The notes beneath the pieces were generated by a model. It was given only the letters and a program-made list of their open reading frames with translations. It was not told the origin of the DNA and did no database searches. Made by a program: the position numbers and the translations under genes. A stretch of 14,674 nucleotides of DNA from Seiridium cupressi (lineage: Eukaryota; Ascomycota; Sordariomycetes; Amphisphaeriales; Sporocadaceae). This document shows, piece by piece, positions 1-8,315 of the stretch (positions are counted from its first letter, which is position 1; the number at the start of each line of letters is the position of its first letter). The DNA is taken from contig JARVKI010000215.1 in NCBI GenBank assembly GCA_036674765.1, positions 1 to 14,674 of the forward strand. Direction: 5' to 3'.

Positions 1-130
1 ATAAATAAATAAATAAAAAAATAATATAATAAAATTATTATAAAATTATTTTATTTATTTATTTATTTATTTATTTACGGGGTTATTTATTTAAATAAAC
101 TTATTATACCGTTTCCGTTTCCGGGTATAT
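1..130. repeat. AT-only inverted repeat and ATAA/TTTA microsatellite
   Basis: The first 76 bases contain only A and T. They begin with ATAA repeats and end with TTTA repeats, so the two halves can pair as a long imperfect hairpin. Bases 77-130 stay AT-rich with isolated CG, CCGTTTCCG and CCGGG steps. CpA and TpG are missing while CpG is kept, as in RIP-mutated DNA. This is probably the edge of a mutated repeat that continues to the left of the window. Confidence 0.7.
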
Positions 131-152
131 TATCCCTTTTATAGGTTTAGCT

Positions 153-205
153 AATTGGCTGACTGGCTGACTGGCTAACTGGCTGGCTGGCTGACTGACT
201 GATTA
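153..205. repeat. GGCTGACT-type tandem repeat
   Basis: A run of four-base CTGG, CTGA and CTAA steps, mostly arranged as GGCTGACT units, fills this interval and ends in GACTGACTGATT. It is a simple-sequence tract between the AT-rich edge and the more balanced sequence to the right. One unit reads GGCTAACT, a TpG-to-TpA type change that would fit RIP. No coding function is visible. Confidence 0.75.
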
Positions 206-671
206 ATTACACCTTAAACGGGGACTTGGCTGGATTCCTCGACGACTGCTAGACCCGGGGACCTAGGCTGACCTAATCCACTGCATTTACGGCTCGCATG
301 CCTTGGTGCTAACCCTTATCGCGCCCCTGATTTTAAGCCCGGGGCGGTCTAGCGCCCTGGAATTCTGCTAGCGACGTATACGTTTATACTATAAAATCGT
401 CCCCCTATCGAAAATGCGAAGCTATAACTTTAAACCCGCGCATTACGGCCTTCCCGTCACTTAATAGGCTTAAAATTAGTTTCCGTGGATGCGCGAGGCT
501 GGATTTACTTTATTACGGTCTAAACGGCTCGATTTTCGCACGGGAAAGCAATATACTCTACTCGGGTACCTAAACTATTGCACTTTACCCCCTGCCGTCA
601 TCCTTGTCACTTTCTTTTGGCGGGCAAATCCATTGTACTCTACTAGAGTTCGATGCCGTATAGCTGGTTAG
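206..671. other. TpA-rich repeat-like stretch, no gene
   Basis: I see no supported gene in this interval. From about 360 the sequence is rich in TpA and CpG with fewer CpA and TpG than the DNA to its right, which suggests moderate RIP of an old repeat copy. The only longer open frame, 489-671 (+), has no recognisable features and sits in this biased sequence. The bias fades at about 670, exactly where the O-methyltransferase stub begins. Confidence 0.5.
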
Positions 672-821
672 GATATGGTCATGATGACGACGCTTTCTTC
701 GATGGAGAGAACGCAGAAACAGTGGGATGCACTTCTGGCTGCTGCTGATTTAAAGGCCGTGAAGAAATCGACCTATCTTGAGGACACTGGAGACAGCCTC
801 CAGACAGTTGTTCGACAATGA
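672..821 (+). pseudogene. O-methyltransferase, C-terminal remnant
   Basis: The frame starting GAT ATG at 672 gives about 49 codons ending in TGA at 819-821. It contains MMTTLSSMERTQKQWDALL, then AADLKAVK, then DTGDSLQTVV. This follows the C-terminal signature of fungal SAM-dependent O-methyltransferases of the sterigmatocystin 8-O-methyltransferase type: a D-x-x-MM segment, an ERT-x-x-QW-x-x-LL helix, then a G-D-S-L-x-x-x-V end. Full proteins of this family have roughly 400 residues, so about the last eighth remains. The SAM-binding domain is absent, a TAG lies directly upstream at 669-671, and beyond it is RIP-biased sequence. Related enzymes methylate hydroxyls of polyketide intermediates. 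Assignment rests on motif recall, not a search. Confidence 0.6.
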
Positions 822-928
822 TGGAAAACAGCATATCAACGATTACGCTAAAGGAAAGCGATGTCATTACGGTGGCTTTTCGGATTGAGAATCCTTTAAT
901 GTATGATCTATATCCAAAGTCGGAGGAC

Positions 929-1629
929 TCACAGAGCATGGCAGCTATCTAGTTGTATAGGACTAACATCTACCACTACTGAATATTCCTCCAGCCGAAT
1001 TGAGAACTGCCTCGATGCCCCAATCATTCTTCCAGATAGTTCACCCGCTTCGTCCAGGTAATGATTTGTGCGACTAAGAACGGCATTGTGTGCTCCCATT
1101 TGGCATTCCTTAACTGGGCACTCAAGGCACGAGGTGAGCTCTGTCCGAAGAATGAATCGGGCAAAGAAAAACCATGACTTCCAGAGGCTTCTTATCGCGG
1201 GCTGCTTGCTGCACTCTAATATAGGATAGAACAGGCCCTTGGACTGGCCAAAAGAGCCCCCAAACTAGCATACGAGGTTGGGGTCATAGTGGCCAGCTTC
1301 GACCATCTCGGCGTAGGCCTTCCAAGGTCTCCAAACGTTAAGCATACCTACACGCTGTCACATAACAAGAACTGCTAAATCGTTGGTTTGATTGATGGGC
1401 CTATGTTTTCCAACCGTTCGGGTGCCGGTGACAAATTATGAATATCGTAGCTACTGCGATGGCGTGGCGTCTCCGTGAGTTGTCAATCTGAGTAACATGG
1501 GATCCATTTCTATTCGACCGAGTTGTCTGCGACCACGGCGTAGGAGCTGAAGTCGAGCACATCGTAGACGGCAATTATGCTAGTTAGCAAGAATAGCCAT
1601 GCTACGTTCACCAACCAAGGGCGTGCTTT
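929..1629 (-). pseudogene. Decayed coding pieces of an unrecognised membrane protein
   Basis: Two stretches read like old exons on the minus strand. The upstream one (1629-1513, 39 codons) carries a hydrophobic span, WLVNVAWLFLLTSIIAVYDV, followed by LDFSSYAVVADNSVE and a TAG. The downstream one runs from ATG at 1345 past VWRPWKAYAEMVEAG and YDPNLVC, then meets one in-frame TAG near 1266. It stays open to a TGA at 929-931, reading NHYLDEAGELSGRMIG and EEYSVVVDVSP. Their composition (paired W, Y and charged residues, one membrane helix) looks like real protein rather than chance frames. The gap between the pieces may hold an intron or a frameshift. I do not recognise the family. It lies tail to tail with the O-methyltransferase stub and may belong to the same lost cluster. 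Confidence 0.4.
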
Positions 1630-1814
1630 CAAAAATAGATACTATAAATGTGACAATAGCAATGCCTTTGAGGGATCTCGTTGAACACAAGGAGACAATT
1701 CTATATCTATTCAGCTTTCAATCCCATGTAACAACCTTACATCGTATTACATCGCTTCGTAGACATTGCTAAATTCAATTCACTGCCAAGAGAACTTGTA
1801 TTAAAATATCTTTA

Positions 1815-3209
1815 TTAATTTTCGGCGATAGTAAATTGCCCAGCAAAACGCTGACTTCGAAGAAAGTCTCTCGTTTCCTCGTGTATCCTCTCGCCAACTA
1901 CCTCATTGATTACATGCTGACCGTCCTTGGTCCTTAAATACTGCTCTACGGCATCAGGTATCTTCTCATCAATCTTCTCGTCAATCTTCGCGTCAAAGAC
2001 CTCATCGACCATGTCCTTCATGTAATCGTGTTCCTTGTCCTCCTGGCTCTGGAGTCGCGCATCCAGCTCATCCCACAAGGGTTCGGCCTGCGTCTCGACT
2101 TCTTCCGTCAAGCTTTGCTGCTGCTCCTCGAGTCGGCTGATACGCTCTTCCATTTTCTCTACCGTTGTCAAAATTTTGGCTAGGATAGCTCCGTGCGCCG
2201 CCCTGTCCTCGTCTATAGTTTGCTGCAGTCTGGAGATGCTCTGCAGAATCATATCACTATCGACAATGCCCTTTCCCGAAACGGTGGGCTTCTCGTCAAG
2301 ACTCGGAATACTACTACAGCGGCGGCGCTTGCGGACTTGTGGTGGTTCTCGTGCTTTAGCGTCATTATTAGCGGGAGACTTCTCGATGGGTGGGATGGAG
2401 AGGGCATGCTTACCAGGGGATAGGCAGAGAGGTGGCGCTACAGCAGATATGCTGGGACCGGCGGCGTCGCGCTTGTCATAAGCTGGAGGAGCATCGTTCT
2501 CGTTCCCCGGAATCGCCGCCGTATTCCCAGCCTCATGTTCAGGACTGTCATCATAGTTGACATGAGGATCGACAATCTTGCCGCCCTTGCCACCGTAGAG
2601 ACTGGGAATATTGGCGTCCAAAGACGTCAGGGCCCCGTTTGTCGATGCAGCCTTGCAGAACGAGACTAATTGCGTCTTACGTGGACTTCTTGTAGGAAAG
2701 TAAACCACGAAGCGAAGTGTATCCCTGGCAAAGGTCTGCCACGACTTCCATACCGCCTGTGATCCGGCTCTGAAGAACTTGTAGGGCAATCGGCCCGGGA
2801 CCACAAAGATTGCCGGGCTTCCCAACTCAAACCGCAGGGCATATACATTCGACTTCAGCTGTTTCTGCGCGTGCTCGTGTTGTCGGTCCTCGGCATCGAC
2901 TTCCTCCTCAACATCATCCGCTTTCTCGCCAACGAAAGCTGCTGTCCGGATCTGATCGGGTTTGATGAAGAGATAGATGCTAGGCTTGGCCGATTCCTTC
3001 TTTAGTTTCGTGCTGGTCTGCAGCTTGACCAAAGCCTTTCTGGCATCAGCGTCGTAGGTCAGGACAAGGTTCAAGTCTGCCAGAAACTGACTCTCGCCGT
3101 TGGGGTCCCGCCATGCCACGCAAGCTGGTACGTTTTGAATACGAAAGCTATCGGTCGAGGGTTGGACGAATGTATCTTCGCTCGCATCCGAGTCGGTCGA
3201 AACGTCCAT
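1815..3209 (-). CDS. Conserved-looking fungal protein of unknown function, coiled coil at C-terminus
   Basis: An uninterrupted frame of 464 codons without introns. I start it at the ATG at 3209-3207; the codon before it is TTG, unlikely as a fungal start. Residues 1-20 are acidic and serine-rich. Residues about 25-190 look folded, with YLFIKPDQIRT near 79 and FVVPGRLPYKF near 136. Residues 205-310 are low complexity, with a PPAY (PPxY-type) motif near 242 and a basic RKRRR cluster near 294 that could be a nuclear signal. Residues 320-385 form a likely coiled coil (heptad L/I, EERISRLEEQQQ), then a charged tail with DEKIDEKI repeats. I recall similar uncharacterised proteins with this order of parts in many ascomycetes, but no known function. 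An AATAAA hexamer overlaps the stop (1811-1816). Unlike its neighbours the frame is intact. Confidence 0.8.
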   Translation of the reverse strand: MDVSTDSDASEDTFVQPSTDSFRIQNVPACVAWRDPNGESQFLADLNLVLTYDADARKALVKLQTSTKLKKESAKPSIYLFIKPDQIRTAAFVGEKADDVEEEVDAEDRQHEHAQKQLKSNVYALRFELGSPAIFVVPGRLPYKFFRAGSQAVWKSWQTFARDTLRFVVYFPTRSPRKTQLVSFCKAASTNGALTSLDANIPSLYGGKGGKIVDPHVNYDDSPEHEAGNTAAIPGNENDAPPAYDKRDAAGPSISAVAPPLCLSPGKHALSIPPIEKSPANNDAKAREPPQVRKRRRCSSIPSLDEKPTVSGKGIVDSDMILQSISRLQQTIDEDRAAHGAILAKILTTVEKMEERISRLEEQQQSLTEEVETQAEPLWDELDARLQSQEDKEHDYMKDMVDEVFDAKIDEKIDEKIPDAVEQYLRTKDGQHVINEVVGERIHEETRDFLRSQRFAGQFTIAEN

Positions 3210-3359
3210 CAAGGGTTACGAAACCTAAAAGACATGAGCATTCAGTTGAAATGTGTACAGGCCAGCAAGATGAAGCAGAGGTCATGAAAGGAAAATTTGG
3301 TTCCAGCAGAGGCAGCACTGAGCTGGCTACCCCATGCATGAATAAACCTAGGCTGGAGA

Positions 3360-3411
3360 GTAACCAGCAAGCGACCCAAAGGTGACCAGAGGTACCCAAG
3401 AGTAACCAGAA
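3360..3411. repeat. Degenerate tandem repeat upstream of the 464-codon gene
   Basis: Five units of 10-11 bases follow one another: GTAACCAGCAA, GCGACCCAAAG, GTGACCAGAG, GTACCCAAGA and GTAACCAGAA. Odd units carry GTRACCAG and even units carry ACCCAA, so the true period is about 21 bases, two helical turns. The block lies 150-200 bases upstream of the minus-strand start at 3209. It could be a cluster of binding sites in that promoter, or a neutral minisatellite. Confidence 0.5.
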
Positions 3412-3533
3412 GGTGATGGGAAAATAAACAGAAAGAGAAGAGGGAAGGACTTGTATTGCGCCCATGTCATGTCCTCGCCGCCACTGCCAGACCGATACAC
3501 GACACAACAGTTGCTCGCAACAGTACCCGCTGT

Positions 3534-4108
3534 CTAGCCTCCTCTTATCTTGACTTCATCCACCACTTGCGTGCGTAGATCTTCCATCGAGAAGAGAGGA
3601 GCTTCCCAAGACCCCGGTTCTGCCAGAGAGCGTACTCCAAACTGGGTAGAAGTCGGAATTTTATGACGGTCTTGGTGGCGAAAGTGACCGTATGCAAGCA
3701 ACCACAGCGTTATAGCCGTGACGGCCCAGCGGACGGCGCGGATGTCCACTTTCGCGCGACATTCCTTTGGACTGACCCTGTGCTTGTGTTGTATGGAGTA
3801 GAAATAATGTAGATATGTTTCGTCGGATGAAAGACAGACGCGCAACTCGCGATTCACTACAACAATGAATGCGTCACGTTTGAGTGGGGCTTGCTGCCAC
3901 AGAGGAAGCCTCGAGCGGGCGCGGTATTTCTTTGTTCCGATGGATCCAAGGGCCAGGACACCAGCACCAGCACGCACCCACATAAGACACTAGGCAGAAT
4001 GCAGTCTAGTGCTAGCGCGCCTAGCAGTCCATGATCCGGTGGAGGTTCTACCGCGTCGTCGCGGTAGAGCCTCGCATCTATCACAACCGATAACGCCTTG
4101 GCAGCCAT
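3534..4108 (-). other. Overlapping open frames, doubtful gene
   Basis: Two ATG-started minus-strand frames overlap here: 4108-3857 (83 codons, opening MAAKALSVVIDARLYRDD, with a hydrophobic stretch near residues 32-52) and 3983-3534 (149 codons, with a hydrophobic stretch AVRWAVTAITLWLLAYG near residue 84). I recognise neither. No convincing intron joins them into one product, and the base bias does not mark either as coding. They could be pieces of a decayed membrane protein gene or chance frames. Treat as unproven. Confidence 0.15.
4047..4068. repeat. Perfect 9-bp stem, 4-base loop hairpin
   Basis: TCTACCGCG (4047-4055), loop TCGT, then CGCGGTAGA (4060-4068) is a perfect inverted repeat with a GC-rich stem. 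It lies in the upper doubtful frame, near its start. It could be a palindromic binding site or an RNA hairpin. No terminator-like U tract follows on either strand. Confidence 0.6.
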
Positions 4109-5472
4109 TTAGCGATAGTAATAAGTTGGAGGCTTGTTTCCAATACGGTCCATTTTTCTCTTAAAGCAAACACCGAGTCATTCTCGGATGGTCAATGGTG
4201 GCGTGATTTGTTTGAGACAAACGGCCAGAGCCATGGTTGGACCAAGAACGTGATGGAAGTCCCGCTGTTTCAGACTCTGCAACTCCTGACATCAAGTCCT
4301 GCAAAGTAAGATATCTACTAGGCTATGGCGTGATCTTCGAGGCCAGTATTTGGGTTTATAATGAACACGGTGCATTTCGATGCACCAGAGACCTAAATAG
4401 TCGTAAACTGTCACAAGCTTTCGTCATTTATCTTATAAGCGGTTCTAGCTGGAATGGCACAAATGCAAACTAGTATGTATAGAACGCACACAGCATATCA
4501 GCGATCTACATAAAGGTCTTCTACATATAGGTCTCCTATCTAGTATGTAAAAGCTTGGGTCTAGACTACAGCTTATAGGATCAAGGTGAGATGCGCGGAT
4601 CCAATTCATCCAAGTATTGAAGTGGTGAGGGTGCGCTGCCATAGGTGACTGTGACTGGTAGTGCGGCTTTTGATCAAGACTGCGGTGGCGTACATAGGAG
4701 TTATTTTCGTGATTTCGTTTGATTGAACAACAACAACTAATGCACACTCTTTTCGCGCGCCTCCAGACATTAATCGATTGACGTGGTTATCTTGATCAAG
4801 ACCCTGGTTCAGTATCCAAGCGCAGCAGGGAGCAAACGTAAGAGCAACAAGCCAAGACGTCAAGGCCTAATCGCCTTGGGGCTGAATCCTCGTAAAAGAA
4901 CAGGTCTTGCTTGACACAAGGACACACCAGAGATGCGCAAAAGCAATTGTTGAACACGCGGTAGCATGTGTTTAAGTTTCGCTAGGGTTCCCGCGCCCGC
5001 GCCACTGATGCACAGTACACCACCATTTGATTATGGATATGCAGTAAATCCTCCGCAAACGGCAGCGACCTGGCCCTGTCACGCAGTCGAGCTGAGACGG
5101 ATATGTAGGCGGACGAGCCGAGATGGTCCCAGGTCTACTAACCCTGTGCTTGGCGATTGCGCTAGTCCTAAGCGATGGGTCTATTGCGACAGGCCAGTCA
5201 TCGTACCTACATATGTACTTGCAACAGTATGTGGCTACTGGTTCAGATTGGCCAGGTCGAATCCCAATCACATGGTACGTTTTTTTGGCAAGCTCTAGTC
5301 TGATCACTGTTCTACGTAAAGGTTGGGCTAGCTCTATTTAACCTTTAAGTGGGAATAAATTCCGGCCGTCTTCTCGAGATGGATTCCTGTGCACCGTTTC
5401 TAGAGGTTCCTGTGCCGCTGCGACTAAACGACATAGGACTACTTCACGACACAGACAGCCGTCGACGAAAAT
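4109..5472. other. Intergenic stretch, no supported gene
   Basis: Several frames of 60-111 codons exist on both strands, but they overlap each other in antisense (for example 4966-5298 on + and 4972-5307 on -), some lack an ATG, and none shows a domain or a fungal gene structure. Small repeats are visible: CTACATAAAGGTCTT and CTACATATAGGTCTC in tandem at 4506-4535, and CTAGTATGTA at both 4470-4479 and 4540-4549. The right end should contain the promoter and leader of the receptor gene starting at 5473. I could not pick a TATA box with confidence. Confidence 0.5.
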
Positions 5473-7082
5473 ATGACGACAGCCACTCATCGAATATACA
5501 AGTCAGCACGGATTACGAGTATTGTCTGCTTTATTCTTTTTACAATTTTGACTCGAGCGTCCGGGCTTCATCATGGGCCAAAGCTCAACGATTCAAGAGC
5601 AAATGCAAACTTGACGCAACTGTCAACATGTGCAGTATGTCCTAGCATGGTTTCTTGATGCCCTGATTCCACTGACTTTTGCTTAGATCCTCTGCTTGGT
5701 GGAGACTCTCCAGTCAACGACATGCGAACCGACTGACCTCAGCTGCGCATGCTCTGTCATAACCACTGCAGCAGTGGCGGCAGCACCTTGCTTGAGTGCA
5801 AATTGCACGACGATGGAACAACTACAGGTAGAGAGGCTCACCAAGACTTCCTGTGGCGCACCGACTCGGGATCTCAGCACTACAATAATTGTGTGTACCT
5901 GGACGATGTTTGCTCTGGCAGCAGTAGCAGTCGTTGTTCGATTCCTATCTCGCACACCATACTACGGGGGAACAGTGGGTTGGGATGATTGGACCTGTCT
6001 ACTTACACTCCTGATCATGACAGCTTCCCAGGGTGAAGCGACCGTGGTATTACGGAATGGATTTGGCAGGGACGTGTGGATGCTGACGGAGGAACAGATA
6101 ACTATAGTATTCAAGGTAAGTGGTTTACGGCCCAAGTCGCCAGTGGAGTTACTGCTAAGATCCCACATCAAGAACAACTATATCGCCCAGCTTCTATGCG
6201 TCGCCGCCTTTACGACGATCAAGATCTCAATTCTTGCGCTTTACCTTCGAGTCTTCCCTCTAGAAGACTTTCGCCTTCAGTGTCATGTCTTGATGGTGTT
6301 GTCGATACTCTTTGGGTTAGCGGTAATGATCTCTTCGCTACTGTATTGCCGACCATTTAGTTACACTTGGCTTAGGTGGAACTCAACATACAGCGGAGAA
6401 TGCGTTGATATCAGCGCTCAAATGACCTTTGCATTCATCGGCACAGCCGCACTCGACGTTATAATCTTCCTCCTGCCTATACCACAACTGTAAGTGCAAC
6501 TTTTGCTGGGCCTTACGCTGCTTTAACTGACTTTGATAACTCTCCAGTTTGACCCTCCGAATAAACCTCAAAAAGAAGATTGCCGTCATTGTGGTTATGA
6601 CGGCCGGCCTTGTTGCTTCTGTGTGTAGTGTTGTACGATTATGGTGCTTCATGTCAGCCAAAAACTCAACCAATGTCACATGTAAGCAATTGCAGTCCGA
6701 TCGTCATCCAGCTTGGAATTGACATCACTCGTATATAGATGATTATGTTACATATTCTGTATTATCTATGGTCGAGATGTATATTGCTATCATCAGCTCT
6801 TGTATGCCCACATTCAGTGCCTTATTCCATCGTATCAGAGGGAGGAGAAGGACGAACGGAGCAGCGGGATCACATGAAGCTGGCACCCATGATCAACATA
6901 CCAAAAGAGCTGTGAGAAGCCCTTGGCATGGATACACGGATGTGCTGTCATCGAAAGCATCTTGGTCTGAGGCTCTAGCTGGATCTAGTGGTTGCTCTGC
7001 AGCCGCTGCCAGTGAGACGGAACTTGGATTGATAGATGTAAATAAAGCATCAGAGCATGAGATAGTGTCAACCAAAATGTAA
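5473..7082 (+). CDS. CFEM-domain seven-helix (rhodopsin-like, Pth11-type) membrane protein
   Basis: Five exons: 5473-5634, 5687-6115, 6173-6489, 6548-6681 and 6739-7082, giving 461 residues. Introns are 52, 57, 58 and 57 bp, all GT-AG with GTATGT, GTAAGT, GTAAGT and GTAAGC donors; introns 1 and 3 have a CTGAC branch site. Residues about 12-32 form a signal peptide. A CFEM domain follows with all eight cysteines at 53, 57, 67, 74, 76, 89, 94 and 110 in consensus spacing, interrupted by intron 1. Seven hydrophobic segments follow, including TM1 near 119, the WDDW motif of fungal rhodopsin-domain proteins before TM2, and KISILALYLRVFP at TM3. The cytoplasmic tail of about 95 residues is rich in S, A and charges. 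Family members act at the plasma membrane as putative G-protein-coupled receptors; Pth11 of Magnaporthe senses host surfaces. The ligand here is unknown. No disruption is seen. Confidence 0.9.
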
Positions 7083-7940
7083 ACATAGACATTAGAAATA
7101 ATTACTCGCGTTCATATCCATAATTTAAAGATAGATGTGACATTAAATAGTTAAATATCTAAATTACAGACCTAAAACAGTATCAAATCAACAGCTCGAA
7201 CATATGGGTTCACAACGCCAGCTATGCGCAAGACCCGCACTATTCTATCCAAAAAGGAAGAACATGGTGACCTACCTCACCAATTTTAATTGCTAGTAAT
7301 ACTAAAAGTCGCAAGAACAACAACGCCGAACGCACTTGCGTGCTAACCCATGCAAACGTACGCATGCCAGGTACCAACCAGGCTTTCCTGCGCCCTGCAC
7401 ATGAGTTGACCTCGCAGTTCTGGACACTCTATTCCAACTCCTATAGTACGAATATCAATGCCGCAAAACCTGCACTACTTGCTGCCTACGCCGGTTATGT
7501 TTCCAAGGGTCAGTTTCGGTAATATCACTTAAGTATAGGTGTCAGATAATTCATGTAACTAGTATTCTCTAACTAGGCAACTTGTAACATCGGATGCTTC
7601 GATTACTACGAGGTTCGACCGGTATTTCCGTCGAGGTGGCGCAGCTGCAGCGTAAGGTATTGAATGAGAAGAACTTAAAGACCATTGAAGCAAGCGAGAC
7701 CTCGCGGCAAGTACGAAAAGGAGGAAGCTATTTGTAAGTGTTGAAGCTGCAGTGAGAGGCGTCGGGGCCAAGGTTTAGTCAATACGTAGCCGCGATGTCA
7801 GTAGGTCTCGCTTATGCTGTCCTATTGCCAATAAAATCCCGTATGGAATAGCTAATATGTACCCCACTGGGGCCTATTACAACAGCATTCGCAGATATTA
7901 AATTGCATAATACCGTAGCCTTCCTTGAAGCCCGAGTCAT
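7083..7940. other. Intergenic stretch with two coding-like fragments
   Basis: No complete gene. One frame on + (about 7323-7522, no ATG at its start, TAA at 7520) contains MPGTNQAFLRPAHELTSQFW and KPALLAAYAGYVSKGQFR. About 90 bases later another + frame reads TSDASITTRFDRYFRRGGAA before a stop near 7653. Both look more like protein than noise and could be scraps of one decayed gene, but I recognise neither. The rest, including the receptor gene's AT-rich 3' flank at 7083-7200, shows nothing further. Confidence 0.3.
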
Positions 7941-8103
7941 CTTTCAACTTCTCTCGTTGCCCCACGCTCTCTTTTCTACCCCGAACTCTCTTGTCCTGTA
8001 AGGAAACAAAATGCGCGGCTCTTCATCTCATGTCTCAAGTGGCCTAGCTGGGTGGAGCCCTTTATCTCGACGGGTCATGGAGAGTAATACCACAAAGTCC
8101 TAG
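7941..8103 (+). other. CT-rich leader and 30-codon ORF
   Basis: Bases 7941-8000 are a pyrimidine-rich tract (CTTCTCTCG, CTCTCTTTTCTACCCC), as often found just upstream of fungal transcription starts. It is followed by AAACAAAATG at 8004-8013, a good fungal start context. The frame from ATG 8011 is only 30 codons (TAG at 8101-8103), opening MRGSSSHVSSGLAGWSPLS. It may be the 5' end of a lost gene, a first exon or chance. I see no convincing downstream exon: the next recognisable coding sequence is the P450 on the other strand. Confidence 0.2.
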
Positions 8104-8315
8104 ATCAGCCTCGGGGGAGAATTACCTCAACTCTTGCAGGATCTCACACGAAAACTTTTTTTGCACCTCCTTTGTAGTGCAAGATCACCGGCATGGCGGG
8201 CCGTGTCCCCCAGCGGATGGACGTGTCCTTTCATCTGGACCCTTCCGTCCGCGGTACGGAACCAGCACCAGAAGCATAGTGCAACCGTCCACACTCTGCA
8301 CGAGATGCCGGGAGT

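Noticed and set aside
679..939. 86-codon minus-strand frame
   Set aside because: It lies antisense to the O-methyltransferase remnant, whose family motifs are on the + strand, and it shows no domain.
2035..2481. 148-codon + frame
   Set aside because: It is antisense to the intact 464-codon gene. Its S/R/C-rich composition is what the opposite strand of charged coiled-coil codons would give.
4237..4473. 78-codon + frame
   Set aside because: Begins at TTG rather than ATG, has no recognisable domain and is followed by no plausible exon.
4966..5341. Frames of 110 and 72 codons (+) and 111 codons (-)
   Set aside because: They overlap in antisense and in different frames, with no domain. The signal-like start of the 72-codon frame alone is too weak.
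5349..5645. 98-codon + frame overlapping the receptor's first exon
   Set aside because: It is in a different frame from the CFEM cysteines. Only the ATG at 5473 joins correctly through the GTATGT intron.
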